64,000 nt of DNA from Gigantopelta aegis (GCF_016097555.1 NC_054711.1:29924462-29988461), one strand, 5' to 3'. Positions 10,246-23,383 are shown, numbered from the stretch's first letter. Notes: generated by a model from the letters alone, not told the origin. Program-made: numbers and translations.

Positions 10246-10490
10246 TCAGTCTTGAAAGTGTTCCATCCAGTGATGCTGCTGGAGTGATCAAGGCATTGGA
10301 GTAGGCATTGGAAGTGATGGTGCCTTGGTAAACCTTGGCGTAAGGAATGGTGTCGTTGCAAAATTGACAGACACTGGAATTTCCTGGCTAGTAGGGATTC
10401 ACTGTTATAAACACAGGCTTGAACTGGCACTTAAAGATTCACTGAAAGGCACATACTTTAATAAGGTGATTGAAAAATGTTTCCTTCATT
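10246..10490 (+). pseudogene. hAT-transposase relic (ZNF862-like)
   Basis: The plus strand encodes LESVPSSDAAGVIKAL, then after a frame change GSDGALVNLGVRNGVVAKL and IHCYKHRLELALKDSLKG. This is the hAT core around the second catalytic Asp and the CxxHRLELALKD segment, in the form seen in ZNF862-like hAT-derived proteins. Only ~80 residues remain. A pyrimidine-AG stretch just upstream (tatttcag) could be a splice acceptor, but no further exons were found. Confidence 0.6.
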
Positions 10491-10513
10491 CCAGGTCAGT
10501 GAAATATGAAAAG

Positions 10514-10700
10514 GGGTGGGATCTTTCTCAGTGGTAGAGTGTATGCCCAAGTTCTGGGTGTCATAGGATCGAACCTCCCATTGGGCTTTTGCCAATTCCT
10601 GCCACTCCTACACGACTGGTAAATTAAAGGTTTTGGTGTGTGCCGTCTTGTCTGGATATAAAGGATCACTTGGTAGCAGTATGGTCCAGTCTCTTTAAGA
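10514..10700 (+). mobile_element. Diverged tRNA-headed SINE (family A-like)
   Basis: tRNA-like box A (ctttctcagtggtagagtg) and box B (aggatcgaacctcc) are followed by a decayed family A body: cgactggtaaattaaaggtt, then gtcttgtctggatataaagg. Confidence 0.6.
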
Positions 10701-11081
10701 CCTATGTAATAGTTCCTTGGATCAAGTGTGATAATTTTTATAGCAGAGAATAAAAATATTCTTACATTTTCCATTCTATTGTAAACATGCGATTGATAGC
10801 TAATGGAAAAAATTCTGAAACTGTAAAAAAAAAACCCATCCTATGCTTGATTTCGCGATTGTGTCGTTATTTCAGGGTAAAACTATATATAATGTACCTG
10901 CACCTCACTCCTAGAGGAACTAACTCCTAAAATATATCATCATTTCAGCTGATCTGATGAGTGGCCCTATGTATGTCTGGTGTATTATGAGGGTAAATAA
11001 TGTATGTCAGACCAGCTTTTGCCGTTCTGTCACTTGCAGCAACATCAGGTGGATATTGATACTCAAGTATTAGCAAATGGA

Positions 11082-11569
11082 AGTTTGTTTTTACTTAACG
11101 AAACCACTAGTGCACACTGATAATTATTAATAGTCAGCTATTAGATGTCAAACATTTAATAAAATATTGACATATAGTCTTAGAGAAGAAACCTGCTACA
11201 TTTTTCCATTAGTAGCAAGGATCTTTTATATGCACCATTCCACAGACATGATACCACATATCACGGTCTTTGATATACCAGTCATGGTGCACTAACTGAA
11301 ACAAGGAATATCCCAATGGGCCCACTGGTGCAGATCAGACCTGTCAACCCTTCTGGATTCCGCAGAAGACTTCAAGTATTTGAACAAGTCACCCGTGGGA
11401 AAAACAATTCTACCTGGAAATCCTTATTTTCTAAGCATAAAAACATTCAAGCTACGATGGCTGCATATTGACATTAAGTGTTGCCATAAATAAAACTATC
11501 CATTGGGGATCAATTCTAGACTGACACACATCAGACGAGTACTTTACCACTGGACTACATCCCGCTCCT
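11082..11569 (-). mobile_element. SINE family A, full-length but split by a later insertion
   Basis: Reverse orientation. Tail at 11082-11160 (taacgaaaccactagtgcac), body to 11330, then tRNA-like head at 11505-11569 (ggggatcaattctagactga, then accactggactacatcc). The piece 11331-11504 does not belong to the SINE. Confidence 0.8.
11331..11504. mobile_element. Insertion in a SINE, related to the repeat at 38095
   Basis: Begins cagatcagacctgtcaaccc and contains ctggattccgcagaag and tctaagcataaaaac. A related sequence starts at 38095. Probably a non-autonomous DNA element or a fragment of one; ends and target duplication are not clear. Confidence 0.45.
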
Positions 11570-11997
11570 AATTGCCTTCAGTGGGAGCCAGTGTTTTATC
11601 TACAGAGTTGGGGAGGGAGGAGCAATGCTCCCCACCCCTAATTGCCTTCAGTGGGAGCCAATGTATTATCTAGAGTTGAGGAGGGAGGAGCAATGCTCCC
11701 CGCCCCTAAATGCCTTCAGTGGGAGCCAATGTATTATCTACAGAGTTGGGGGAGGGAGGAGCAATGCTCCCTGCCCCGCCCCTAATTGCCTTCAGTGGGA
11801 GCCAATGTATTATCTACAGAGTTGGGGAGGGAGGAGCAATGCTCCCCGACCCCGCTTGCCTTCAGTGGGAGCCAATGTATTATCTACAAAGTTGGGGAGG
11901 GAGGAGCAATGCTCCCCGCCCCGCCCCTAATTGCCTTCAGTGGGAGCCAATGTATTATCTACAGAGTTAGCAAGGGAGGAGCAATGCTCCCCGTCCT
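11566..11997. repeat. Minisatellite, ~70-76 bp unit, 6 copies
   Basis: Unit: aattgccttcagtgggagcc, then aatgtattatctacagagtt, then ggggagggaggagcaatgct and a C-rich end. It starts at the head end of the preceding SINE. Frames through it are repeat artefacts. Confidence 0.95.
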
Positions 11998-13039
11998 CCT
12001 CCATTCTCAGATGCCCACAACACGTAATAACATAATTTCCACCCAAAATTAAGCCTCTCACAAATGCAGTAAATAAAACAAAAGTCAATTTCCACTGCAT
12101 GCTTTAATACAATGTATGTTAACATGTGTAGAAAAACAACACATTTTAAATATGATAAACAATCCAACATTTAAATAAATATATTGCTAAAAGAATATAT
12201 TTAATATTTTATCAAATAGTTTTATGTAATTTGCTGTGCATGTCATAGTGATTTAAATATAATATGCATTAACATATACTCCAAGAGGTAAATGGCTTTA
12301 ATCATAAATTTGAGTAAGGAAGCCTACACATATCATGGTTAGAAAGAGACTAATGGAGTTTTTCTAGTTTTATCAATTATAAACCAGTCTATCTTTCAGC
12401 TATCTGGTTTGTAGAGACCAGTCTATATTTTCTGAAAACTAGCCATTGAAGAAAGTCACCAGGGAATTGCCAAGAAACACATAACCATTTTAATCTGTTT
12501 TTCAGAGTTTTTATTGATATACTTATGTGAAAACAAATATTTAAATTATTATTAATCGTGTTTTTGTATTAAATTAAGTTGGATGTTCCATTAATTTGAT
12601 GATTATGTAGGATTTGGAGCCAAACCTCGGACCAAAGGACCCCCCCCCCCCCCCCAAAAAAGAAAAAAAAAAAGAAGAAAAAGAAAAAAGAAAAAAAGAG
12701 GAGATTCTTTCATTTCAGAAATTCCATGTTAAATTATATTGATCGAAATTAACTGATGTGATTAAGAGAAAACAAACACAACAATTTTAGATGATGTTTC
12801 AGTTTCAATTTAAATTTAAAGTTTGAAGATGGATGAACTTTTTAGTTAATTGTGTAGAAAAATTGAAAAATATAATAAATAAGTTTATTAACTTTACGTA
12901 AGTAAGTAAAGACAAACACAACTATTGGAATGTTCTAGTTAATTGTAAGTGGATGCTTATTTAGATTTTTAGGAAATAAATTACTTCTGTCGGGGAGGGG
13001 GGGGGGGGGGAGGAAGAGAAAGAGAAGAACTGATACATA
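11998..13039. other. AT-rich spacer with homopolymer runs
   Basis: No gene seen. It contains a C run followed by A-rich sequence (12640-12700) and a G run (12993-13010). Confidence 0.5.
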
Positions 13040-16000
13040 GTACATTTTCAGAAATCATGCCTAGAGTGAAGGCAAAGGAATTCGGCAAGAAAGCCAAAAC
13101 TAAACCAACAGCCGAGAAAAAACGCCACAGCGGCAACAAAGCCTGGGGTAGTTTGGACAACAGAACAGAGGCACTGATGATACCACGGGTACAGGTACCT
13201 TGTCCGGTCGAACCTTCGCCAGGTTCGAGTAACAATATGGCTTGCATTAGTGTTCATGATACACTCGGAATGTATTATCTCAAGCGTTCCACAAGAACAT
13301 AATAAATGGTCAGTACGTTGAAATTAACTCTTTGTTCAATAATGAGCAGGGGGATAGAAAAGCAAATAATTCTAGTCAGTGGTGAGTTAACAACTAGGGA
13401 GAAGAACCCTAATAAAATTGTCAGTATTGATCAATGGCTGGACACATTCATTGGGTTTAAGAGCATTTTTTGTAAACGCTCACCCAGAGAAAATGCAGGA
13501 GACCCTGAAATACCTGCTGACGGTGAAACTGGGTGCCTCTCGAGTATCAAGGCTTGGGTGAAAAAGCCATGATGAGCAGTTCCGTCTCAAAAAGGCATTG
13601 CACCCAACAGGCTCACGAGGGGAGGTGGACACGGAGTTGTGGTTATTGTGTATGATGCCCACCAAGACCATACCCATAGCACAGTTCAACGAGGAAAGCT
13701 CGAGGGGTGGTAGGTGTTACGCTTTTAATTACAAAGGGTCATCTAGTCGTAACCCCTGTCATTATATGCATGTCTGCACGAGATGTGGGAGTAACCATCG
13801 ACAAACCTCATTCTATGTTGGGCTGCAACAAAGCAATTACCATTCCCCAAGTGGGTTAATTATCGGGTCGCCCTTTCGTGGCACCTCACCCACCGTAAGG
13901 GGTCAATTGTCTTCCAAAATGGCAGCCAAGGAAGAGGACCAACACATTAAAGGCTTATGGGACCTAGGCATACCCCGGTGCAGGTCAATACACTAGTGGA
14001 GTTTCTACAAACATATCCAGTGCAGGATATCACTAGGGAATTGGATGTGGGGTTCCAGTTCGGTTTTAGATTACCATATATGGGACCTAGGTTAAAGACT
14101 GACACAAAAAATATCATATCACCTGTACAATATAACAATGAGCTGGAAGAAAAGTTAAAACGAGAAATAGAAGCAGGGAGGATAGTTGGGCCTTTTAAAA
14201 ACAGACCAATTTCAAATTTACGCATTTCAGCAATAGGGGTAGTTCCTAAAGCAACTAGGGGTGGAGAATGATTACTCATGTGTCATTCTTCAGGTATCGG
14301 CATTAATGATTTCCTTGACCCATTGGAATGTTCAGTAAAATACACATCATCGAGGTGGTAGAAATGATTGCAAAATTAGGTACAGGTACTAGGTTAGCCA
14401 AAATGGATATTAAGTCTGCTTTTCGCTTATTACCGATTTATCCTGGTGATCTTAATTTGTTATATTTTCAGTTTAATGAAAAATATTACATAGTTAAATG
14501 CTTGCCCATGGACTGTTCTATCTCCTGTTCATGGTTTGAAAAATTCTCAAATTTTTTGCAATGGGCCGTACAAGAAAAAAACAACATTAACTCTTGCACA
14601 TTATCTTGATGATTTCATTTTTGCTGGGTCCTCTGATACAAATGATTGTGAAGTAGTTGTGGATGGATTCAAGTGTTTGTCAGGATTTAGGGTTACCCAT
14701 AGCTGGGGACAAAACTGTTGGCCCAAAAACCTCATTAGTCTTTTTAGGTCTTGTTATCGATACACAACAAATGGTGGTTATTATACCAGGGGATACGGTA
14801 AGAGTTGAAAGCATTGTTGTTGCTGTGATTGGGGAAAATAAAGGTTACATTAAAAGAATTACAAGCATTAGTGGGAAAACGAAGGTTACATTAAAAGAAT
14901 TACAAGCATTAGTGGGAAAACGAAGGTTACATTAAAAGAATTGCAAGCATTAGTGGGGCCTTAAACTTTTTCAGTCGGGCAGTGCCAAATGCTAAGGCAT
15001 GTAACCAGTGATTTTATGACGCGACCTGTGGGGTTAGACAATCACACCACTTTATAAGGGTATCAGCTGGAATGCGAGAAGACAATAGAAATGTGGCTAA
15101 TTAGCCTGCAATCATTCAACAGGAAACATTACTTTCTATGTACCCACTGGTCACATAGCAACGTTATGTAGCTGTTTACAGATAGTGCAGGTAACAGTGA
15201 ATTGGGTCATGGGGCTTATTTTCAGAGGCACTGGGTGGTTTTTTCCGTGGCCTTCACATTGGAGTCTACTCCCCATCATGCAAGAGGTTACATTTTTGGA
15301 GTTGATACCTGTAGTCCTTGCCTTACAAATTTGTGGAAGTTTTTTTCCGCAATAAAAAAACAAACAAATATCATGCATATTGATAATGAAGCATTGGTCA
15401 CAGTAATTAACAAACAGTCGTCCAAATAAAAATATATATTATGGCGCTCATTAGGGATCTGGTACTAATGCTGTTAGAAAATAATATTAGTTTTCGCGCA
15501 CAACGCTTGGCAGGGACGACAAATCAAATAGCTGATTCCATTTCTCGCAAACAGTGGTCAAGATTCCAGGATTGGTCTCCAGAGGTGGACAAGCTCCCAG
15601 CGGAAGTACTGCCGCAATTTGTGGAACTACTAAACAACATGAACTTGACAGACTTTTGAGGGCATCAGTGGCGGACAGCACTCGCGCAACGTATGGTACA
15701 GGATATAACTTATTTATTGGTTTTTGTATAGAACTAAAAATAATTTATTACTGGCCACCAAGCCTAGAATAGATAGTACAGTTTTTGGCTTACATCTCAA
15801 TTAACGGTTTGTCTTGTTCCACTGCAAAATCATATTTGGCAGGTCTCTCATTTAAATGCAAGGTTTCTGGCATTAGCGATTTTACACAACACTTTTTGGT
15901 AAGAAAATTGCTATAGGGTTTCCAGAGGACCAGACCAACCAAAGACACGCGATTGCCAATTTCACTCCGCCTTTTGAAAAAAATAGTGGACATACTGCCC

Positions 16001-16804
16001 ATTGTCTGTAGGGACACATACGAGACAAAGCTATATGCAGCAGCATATACTTTGGCCTTCTTCGGGTTTTTAAGGGTGGTAAAAATCACAGCAGCAGCGT
16101 GATAAATGCAGGCCATTCGCTAAACAAAAAGGATGTACTAGTAGATAACAAACCACAGACTATTCACCTAAGCATACGTCATTCTAAGACTGACCAATGC
16201 GCCAAGGGAACAACGGTGGTGATACCACGAAATAAAGGGGATATATCGGTATTGCAGTGCACAAAGGAATATTTAGCAGTGCCACCAGCAATTGGAGGTG
16301 CTTTCTTTTGTTATTTTGGGGGGAACCTCTCACCCGTTATGGTACCAATTTATGGCTGTACTGAAGAATGCTCTACAACAATTAGGCTTAAATGGGCTTC
16401 AATTCAAATCCCATTCTTTCTGAATAGGGCCGCAACAACGGCAGCGATTCAGGGCTTATCAGAGGAGGAAATTCAGGAGGCAGGGAGCTGGAAGTCCTCC
16501 TCATTTAAATCTTACAGAAGAATTCCCAGTATACCTGTGTAAAATCCTATTATAAGGTATTAAATTTAATGTGATTATCAACTTTTTAGATAAATGATCC
16601 ATTTGGTGCGTCAGCTCCTCTCTGGTGCAAAGAGCTTTTGTCACTGCAAAGCAACAACCAGGCGGCATGAACCTTGGCCTAGCTAGGATAGGCTGTGTTT
16701 TTTGGTGGCAGGAAAAAGGCAGAATGCTTTGGAGAGAGGTGTCGAAAAGGGTGACATTTTTATTATCTTGCAATGCACCATCTCAATTTTAGTTTTTGCA
16801 CTGT

Positions 16805-16850
<46 letters not shown>

Positions 16851-17245
16851 GGAGGAGAATGACATGGGGAACATGCCAGCAGGAGATTTCCAGTTCAACA
16901 TTTTGGAGACCATACGACTTTTAGCAGACCAGCTTCCATCTACTCTGTTGGTGTGGTCTCAGGTGCTTCCCAGATTAGCCTGGAGGCACTCTGGTATTGA
17001 GAAGGTGATGGAGACAGCCAGGAGGAGAATTAATAGTGTAGCAGCTAAAGCCATTCTCACACATGGGGGATGCTACATCAATTACCCCGACATCAAAATT
17101 GACCAGGCAGCCCTATTCCTCCCTCCCCAAGATGGCGTCCACATGTCACCCTTGGGCAAGGACATATTTTTAAATAACATGCAAGGAGCATTTGAGACAT
17201 TTGTCACATCAAACGAGTGTGTCTACCCTAGTCAGTGGTAGAAAA
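13040..17245 (+). mobile_element. Ngaro-like (DIRS order) tyrosine-recombinase retroelement, broken fossil
   Basis: Plus-strand parts in order: a gag-like region with a Cys/His motif (around 13700-13830), reverse transcriptase (about 13990-14620), RNase H (about 15180-15560), tyrosine recombinase (about 15640-16540) and a C-terminal SGNH-hydrolase-like segment (about 16870-17241). The RT-RNase H-recombinase order, with no integrase or aspartic protease, marks the DIRS order; a hydrolase rather than a methyltransferase points to the Ngaro group. The coding region has many breaks, roughly ten, so the copy is dead and fairly old. I could not identify the terminal split repeats. A TG/poly-G simple repeat sits within it at 16800-16850. 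Confidence 0.8.
16804..16852. repeat. (TG)n followed by a long G run
   Basis: Microsatellite: tgtgtgtgtg passing into about 30 G. G runs of this length are also prone to assembly error. Confidence 0.95.
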
Positions 17246-18959
17246 ATAACTGGAAAGATTAGTTAAATTAAGTGGTCACGGCAGATCAAGATTGGTCCTG
17301 GGTAGCTTCCGCACCTATTGTGGTGGCGGTGGGCTTCAGGATGTTCACTCCTTTGCCCATTTGGCATAGGATGCTACACAAGATCGATCTGCAACATTTA
17401 TTGGAGAGGAGTATGCTCGGTTGCTGTTCTCGGGGCTGGGCAACTCTCCCCAACTTTATTATATTGTGCGCTTCAGATGGGAGCGGAATATTATATATTA
17501 ACGTGATGGGCTGCTATTCGCAGGGCCTTTCAACTCTTGATTATATTGGCAAAGGGCCGCTGTTCGCAGGGTCCCTTGATTTTGTTTCATTCATACTGAT
17601 TTGATTACACAATGACTATTTTTATTGATATTGATTTGTTGATGTCCTCTTGATTGATATTGTTGAATTTGATTACAAGTGGGTTTTTTGCATAAAATTT
17701 AACTTTTTGTGGTCGGCTGCAAATTAAAAGTCTACCCATGGCTAATCTTAAGCCAATACCGGGAGTCTGGTAAAAATAAATATGTAAATAGTGTTAGTTA
17801 TTTTATTTAGTTTAGTCTATTTGGTGGTGTCTAGAATAAAATGATGGTTAAAATTTAACACTGATAGTCATAAAATGTCGAATTGTAATTTTTATTTGTA
17901 TTTGGCTTGATGAATGAGATTTGTTAATGAATGTTTACATACTATTCATATCATGTACAATAAATTAATATCCCTGTGGCAAATAACCATTTTGGGCCAC
18001 ACATGGGCCAAATGTAGTAAAAATTGGCCACATTGATGAGATTGTTATTCTTTGGCGAGCTCTACACAACAAAATATTACTATAAAATATTCAGAGGCTT
18101 ATTCGATATCATAAGGTAACACCAGACCAATCATATAATAAATATATGTCTTTGGTTTGTCTTAATTAGGGTCAATAAGACTTCTATTTTTGGAATCAGC
18201 ACCACGTTTTACATAAAGTAGGCTTGTCAAACCTTCCTTACCTAAAATTCTGACTATATCCATTTACCTCTTAGTCTAATAATGCATAGAAAATACCAAA
18301 TATTGTAATTATCTTTTGGGGCTATTTAAAAAAACGGTAGTACGAATTTCATTATTTAACATCATTAATATTTATTTATGTTTGGCATGACAAATGGTAA
18401 ATTAAATCAAGTTAATAACTTGTTAATAATCAATATAAATATCACATTTATGGTATGAAAATACTTGTCAATAGTTTTTTAAAATACACAACGCAAAGCA
18501 AATTTCAAATAGAAAAACTATTATCTAACGAACAACTCCTCCAAGCCTTTCACAGGATAAAGCAGCTATGTTTCTCAGCTTGCTGTCCATCTGAAACAGA
18601 TACAAACTGGCATTGTTATAAACATTCGCCTCAGTGGTGTGCTCGTTAGGACTTTAAGATGCTAAACCCTGGCTGTTAGCTAGTGTATAATATTTTCGGC
18701 TATTACAGCCTTTCATTTAACTTACAACGTTTTGCTTAATTATCATTTCTGGCAAATCCAGAATGTTTCTGGTCGTACTGGTTTGTAGTAACCCAAAATG
18801 AGTCCTTCATATCTGAGGTGCGCGATCGACTTTGATCCCTCAAATGCTCCTTAATTTAATTAAGAAGTGTATGGGGGGTATTTTATTTTTGTTTTTTTAT
18901 CATCCGCCTAAAAATGTGTTAACTATGTACCTGTCATTGGTTACTGAATAGAAGCTACT
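17246..18959. other. Unassigned AT-rich sequence
   Basis: The first ~350 bp contain repeated phrases (gctgttctcggggctgg, gctattcgcagggcc, gctgttcgcagggtcc) that may be the 3' end of the Ngaro-like element. The rest is AT-rich with no gene or repeat I can name. Confidence 0.45.
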
Positions 18960-18963
18960 TTAA

Positions 18964-19773
18964 AGGGACACACCCTAGTTACGTTTATTTGTTAACCATT
19001 ACGGCGTTTTTTTTCGCTATTAAACCCCATTTTTCACAAATAAAATTGCACTTTACTTACATTTTATTATTTAGAATACACATTTCCATTCACCTGAAGT
19101 GCTTTTTGGTAATCCTGATGTTTGTAAAACCACGAAATGCATTTTTTGCATTTTTTCACAAGACGTGTTGTCAAGAAAAAACTGTTCAGCAAGTGAGGTC
19201 CAATCTATTTTTAGAGGGGATATTTCCATTTCAATGTCACAGACATTGGTATATCACGTGACCGTTATCATTTTGGTTCGGTTTGTTTTCTCGTGCACGG
19301 TTCGCGCAATCAACATCCGATTTGTTGTTGTTCATTTGTGAGATTTTTCTTCACAGTTCGTGAACATTTTCAGTAACAATAAAGTTCAGACAAGTATGTG
19401 TCTCAATACAAAACGTTACAAACCCTTAAAACCAATAATTTTGCTAAGTCTTATGATATCTGGAGAGGGGATACAACCAGGACAGAACAGTTGGAACATG
19501 TCCAGGAGAGGTGAAACGAACGCACCCCAAGTCTGTGAAATTTGTCGTGACGTAGGCATTGTTGTGCTTCGAGCGATATCTACCGGTGACATTAGAATAC
19601 TAACTTTCAAAATGATTTCAAGCAATTGGGACATGGGGATTCCCATGGTATTTATCAATATAAAAGCTGCTTTTTCACTCCATTTGATAAAAACGTGATC
19701 TAAGTGTGTTACAGGTTTGTAGATTAACCAAATTATAATTTATTTTCGCTGGATGGAACTAGGGTGTGCGGCT
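18964..19773. mobile_element. Non-autonomous DNA element flanked by TTAA (piggyBac- or Kolobok-type)
   Basis: Imperfect terminal inverted repeats agggacacaccctagtt / aactagggtgtgcggct are directly flanked by TTAA on both sides (18960-18963 and 19774-19777). The interior of ~0.8 kb has no recognisable transposase. TTAA target duplication is typical of piggyBac and Kolobok superfamilies; which one cannot be told. Confidence 0.7.
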
Positions 19774-19839
19774 TTAAGTAGGCCCTGTTATTTAAAATAT
19801 ATTATTATATTATCATCAGTGATTTTTCAATGTGCCCTA

Positions 19840-20690
19840 TAGGGGTGCAACGATACGGTCAAAACCGTATTGCGATATAAGAAACTGTATTGCAATATGT
19901 ATTGCAATACAGTTGATATTATTTAAATTTAATATTTATGGGGTTGGGTTTTTTTTTAATGAAAACAGAAGGCATAACGTTTTAATGATCTTTATTAGTT
20001 TCAGTTGTCAGGCTAAATGTTTTAGGTCATATTTTTATTTTTTAACACAATACTAGTCTACTAGAACACTGGTGTGACGGTGTCAAACTATTTATAAATT
20101 GTCACATTCGGAAATCCTTACTATCGGACTTTTCCGTTGCTGCTCGCTTGACACGGAAATGTACGTATTGAGTCGCAATATTTCAGCAGATCGACCGAAA
20201 CAGAGCCGAGGTATTTTGAACGATCGACCGAAGTATTCCGAGTTCAGTGAAAAACAGCGAAGTGTGATTCTCATTTGTTGGTTTATTTCTTTGAAGATGA
20301 TAGCCGTAGTCGTATTCCAACGTAAATGAACAATGAATGATAATGTGTAAGTAACAAAACATTTATTTGTAATTATCGTTAACTGGTTATTATCATTGGA
20401 CTTTTAACACGTTTTGTTTAGAAGTTAGAACCAAGTATAACCGACCTATCACTTCGTATGCCAACAAGTAAGCCGACTACTCTTGACGTGATTGTTACAT
20501 TTCCTGTCATCACCAATTAATAAAATGATGTGTTTTTTGTTTGTTTGTTTGTTTGCCTATTTCAAGACAAATAAGATAAGGACAAAAAATAGCGTATAAA
20601 AATCGCGATACGCAAAACTGTACCGCGGTTCGTATCGAGCTGATCAATTATCGCGGTATACCGGTACACCGGTTTATCGTTGCAGCACTA
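19840..20690. mobile_element. Non-autonomous hAT element with 8-bp target duplication
   Basis: Starts taggggtgcaacgatacgg and ends ttatcgttgcagcacta. The 8-bp direct repeat gtgcccta flanks it at 19832-19839 and 20691-20698, the length expected for hAT. Subterminal regions carry further gatacg/cgtatc and cgcgataccg-like palindromic pieces. No transposase frame inside. Confidence 0.85.
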
Positions 20691-20884
20691 GTGCCCTATT
20701 CAAAACTTATTTTTGTCAATATGTCCAAGTTGAAATTTTCAAAAGTGAAGAACATCCACATTTTTATGTCGCACAAAAAGGTATATATATACCTCGAAGT
20801 GATTATTTTTTTACTTAGTTATTTGTTTATTCTGGAATCCCTAATAAAATATTAGAAACTTTTCATTTTGTTGCAAATATCACT

Positions 20885-21062
20885 GCTCAGAGCCTTTTTG
20901 GGGATCTGCGGAGCCTGAAACATAAATAACAGCTCGTCCCCCTTCCCAGGATATATATTTTGCAACACCCTTGGGGAGAGGGGAAAAATTACCTGGGGAA
21001 AATAAATGTACATGTCACCGCGGGACCCACTGAAACGCGGGGCCAGTAGCATGTGCTACTAG
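20885..21062 (-). repeat. Dispersed ~165-bp repeat, copy 1
   Basis: Reverse-complement relative of 46430-46590. Shared pieces include aggatatatattttgcaa, ccttggggagaggggaaaaa and tgtacatgtcac. Nature unknown. Confidence 0.65.
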
Positions 21063-21729
21063 GATAAACTGGCTCTGTCACTGCTTATAAAAACAACAGA
21101 AGTGGTAGTGTTCATTAATACAATTATCTATCTTGCTTGCTACGAATTCATATTTCCCAACGTTTGTTAATAATTCATTTTTCCCACATGTGATCTGACC
21201 GAAAATAATAAAACAACAGAAAATAGCTTTAATCAAGACTAAAAATGGCTGTGATACACAAGATCAAATACAACTGTAGGCAATCTTTGAAACAGACTGG
21301 ACATTTTCTAGCTTAGGTCTCACTACACAGATGTCATCTGTCATTGAAACCGTGTTAAATTGCCCAACTTCAAATGAAGATTGCCAATAGAATGGGTTCT
21401 CATTGGCACTAACACCATACACCTTTGCGAACATACATTATATAAGCATATTTTATTATTTTCACTCCAAAATTGCGTATCACTTTTCTGCTATACGCGT
21501 CTGGCTGTAGTACTGGTCTGAAAAGTTGGTTCATTAACCAATTCACTCCGGATGTCTCTTCCGCTATACACCCATGTCCCAAACGTCAATGCACAATATT
21601 ACAAAATAACATGGGCAAAATTCAACCAGAAGGCTTACCAATAAAAATACAAACTGTTTTAATTATTCCCCAATTATTAGAAATGCAACATGTCACAATT
21701 AGGTACAATTAGGTATATAGTGGACCGTT
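21063..21729. other. Unassigned sequence
   Basis: No gene or repeat recognised. Confidence 0.45.
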
Positions 21730-21980
21730 GATGAATGAAATTTCATTTCAACTTATTTATTTTCTTGCTTATATCCAATTAAGGTACGAGCACACTGTCC
21801 TGGGCACACACCTCAGCTGTCTGGGCTGTCTGTCCAGGACAGTGGTTTAGTTGTTAGTGAGAAAGAAGAAGGCAAGTCGATAAAACTCATTCTGGGTTGG
21901 AGTTGGTACTGGGCTACAAACCCCGTACCTACCAGTCTTATTTCCGATGGCTTAAGCACACCACCACCAAGGCCGGTGAA
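21730..21980 (-). mobile_element. SINE family C
   Basis: Reverse orientation. The tail is at ttgcttatatccaattaagg, the body at cctgggcacacacctcagct and gtccaggacagtgg, and the tRNA-like head near 21900-21980 reads as the complement of ggccttggtggtggtgtgct. The head resembles that of family B, the body does not. Confidence 0.8.
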
Positions 21981-22029
21981 TGAACTCTCACCCAGAATTG
22001 AACTGTGAAGTGAGACCTTACCCATGCTT

Positions 22030-22418
22030 GGGCTTCCTTTCCTTCAGTGGGTATTTTCCTTTTTAAGAAGCGTGGCAGATACAAGACTGGAATACCACTC
22101 TTCAAATGTTTGTACATCCTACAAGAGAAAGAGTTCAGTACAATACAAGAAAATGGAAAAAAAATGAGGTGCATATTCCCCTAAGGATAGGAGTTTGGTC
22201 TGAACATCCCAACAGCAAATGGGATGGCCTAAAATTGTTCCAATGAGCCCTCCTTCCTTCGTGACTGTAACTTCCTTCTTTTCCCTCGAGCAGACTACTA
22301 TCCTTATAATTATATGGGAATATGCATTTGTTTGAGGCCAGGTGAAGTAGAAAAGAAATAAATATGCTTTAAAAATTGCTCTATAGTAATACAAAACTGT
22401 TATGAATATTAGTTTTGA
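22030..22418. other. Unassigned; minus-strand open frame of uncertain meaning
   Basis: The minus strand is open over ~108 codons (22445-22119), including KKEVTVTKEGGLIGTI. It matches no family I know and may be chance. Confidence 0.2.
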
Positions 22419-23103
22419 ATAGCACTGGGCGGTACAACGTATCATATCGATACCAATTTCAAAATACCAAAATTTGTGTTTTGAAAAATGTTATTTAGTA
22501 AAGAACTAATATATTTGACGAATGCAAAATAGCTGAAAAGAAGAGAGATGAGCACCTTGTGTATGAAATTTAATTTTATTTAGATGAAATTAGCGGCAGA
22601 GGCGTCTTAAGGAATTTGACATTGGGTCGGCAGAGAGGGTGGGTGTGTGAGGGGTGTCCCCTTCTTGCAATTGGTGCTGCAGGGGTGTTCCCGCTTGAAA
22701 CATTTTCAAACATAGCTACTTCGGAGAATATTGTCAGAATATTAAACAGAAAGAACACTCAAATATGTACCAGCACGTACTGTTCACGTGACACCTAGCA
22801 CACCTAGAATTTTTCAAAAGTTGTCGGTCGCGATTCCTTATAAAATGCAAACGTGTATTACTTGCAGCTAGCGAATGCAATGTCCACTAAACTTCCACAA
22901 TTAGCGGTAGTGGGAATTTTGATTCTCCTGCCGCTCCAGTTGCGACACTCCTGCTCAGGCATGCATTTAAAGCCGAGTGTACCGAAAATATTGCTTGATA
23001 TTGGTATTGTATCAATACCAAATACTGTACCGATACCAATGTAAATCACCCCCAAAATACTGATACCAATACCAAACCAGAAATTTCAATACTGTCCAGC
23101 ACA
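22419..23103. mobile_element. Old hAT-like element with degenerate ends
   Basis: Left end agcactgggcggtacaacgt, right end complement gtgctggacagtattgaaa; both are followed by stretches rich in gataccaat/attggtatc. No target duplication could be confirmed. Confidence 0.35.
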
Positions 23104-23204
23104 ACCCATTCTTAATTACGGTTAATTGGGTGGACCTGCAGCTCAGGTTATTAGCAAGATCTGGAGGATTAATTTTCACCTGTGAAAACAGTCTGGTTAG
23201 GGAG

Positions 23205-23375
23205 CAATACATAAACGTTTGCTTTGTTTAACACCACCACTAGAGCTATTGGATGTCAAACATTTGATAATTCTGACAGCACATACCAGTCTTTGATATA
23301 CCAGTCATGGTGCATTGGCTGGAACAAGAAATAGCCTAATGGGTCAACAGATAGGGATCGATCCTAGACTGACTG
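23205..23375 (-). mobile_element. SINE family A with internal deletion
   Basis: Tail (tttaacaccaccactagagc) joined to body and head (accagtcatggtgcattggc, then gggatcgatcctagactgac). The middle of the body is missing. Confidence 0.75.
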
Positions 23376-23383
23376 TGCATCAA

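Noticed and set aside
11625-12052. Three long plus-strand frames
   Set aside because: Produced by a ~72-bp minisatellite; repeated peptide only, with no start context or homology.
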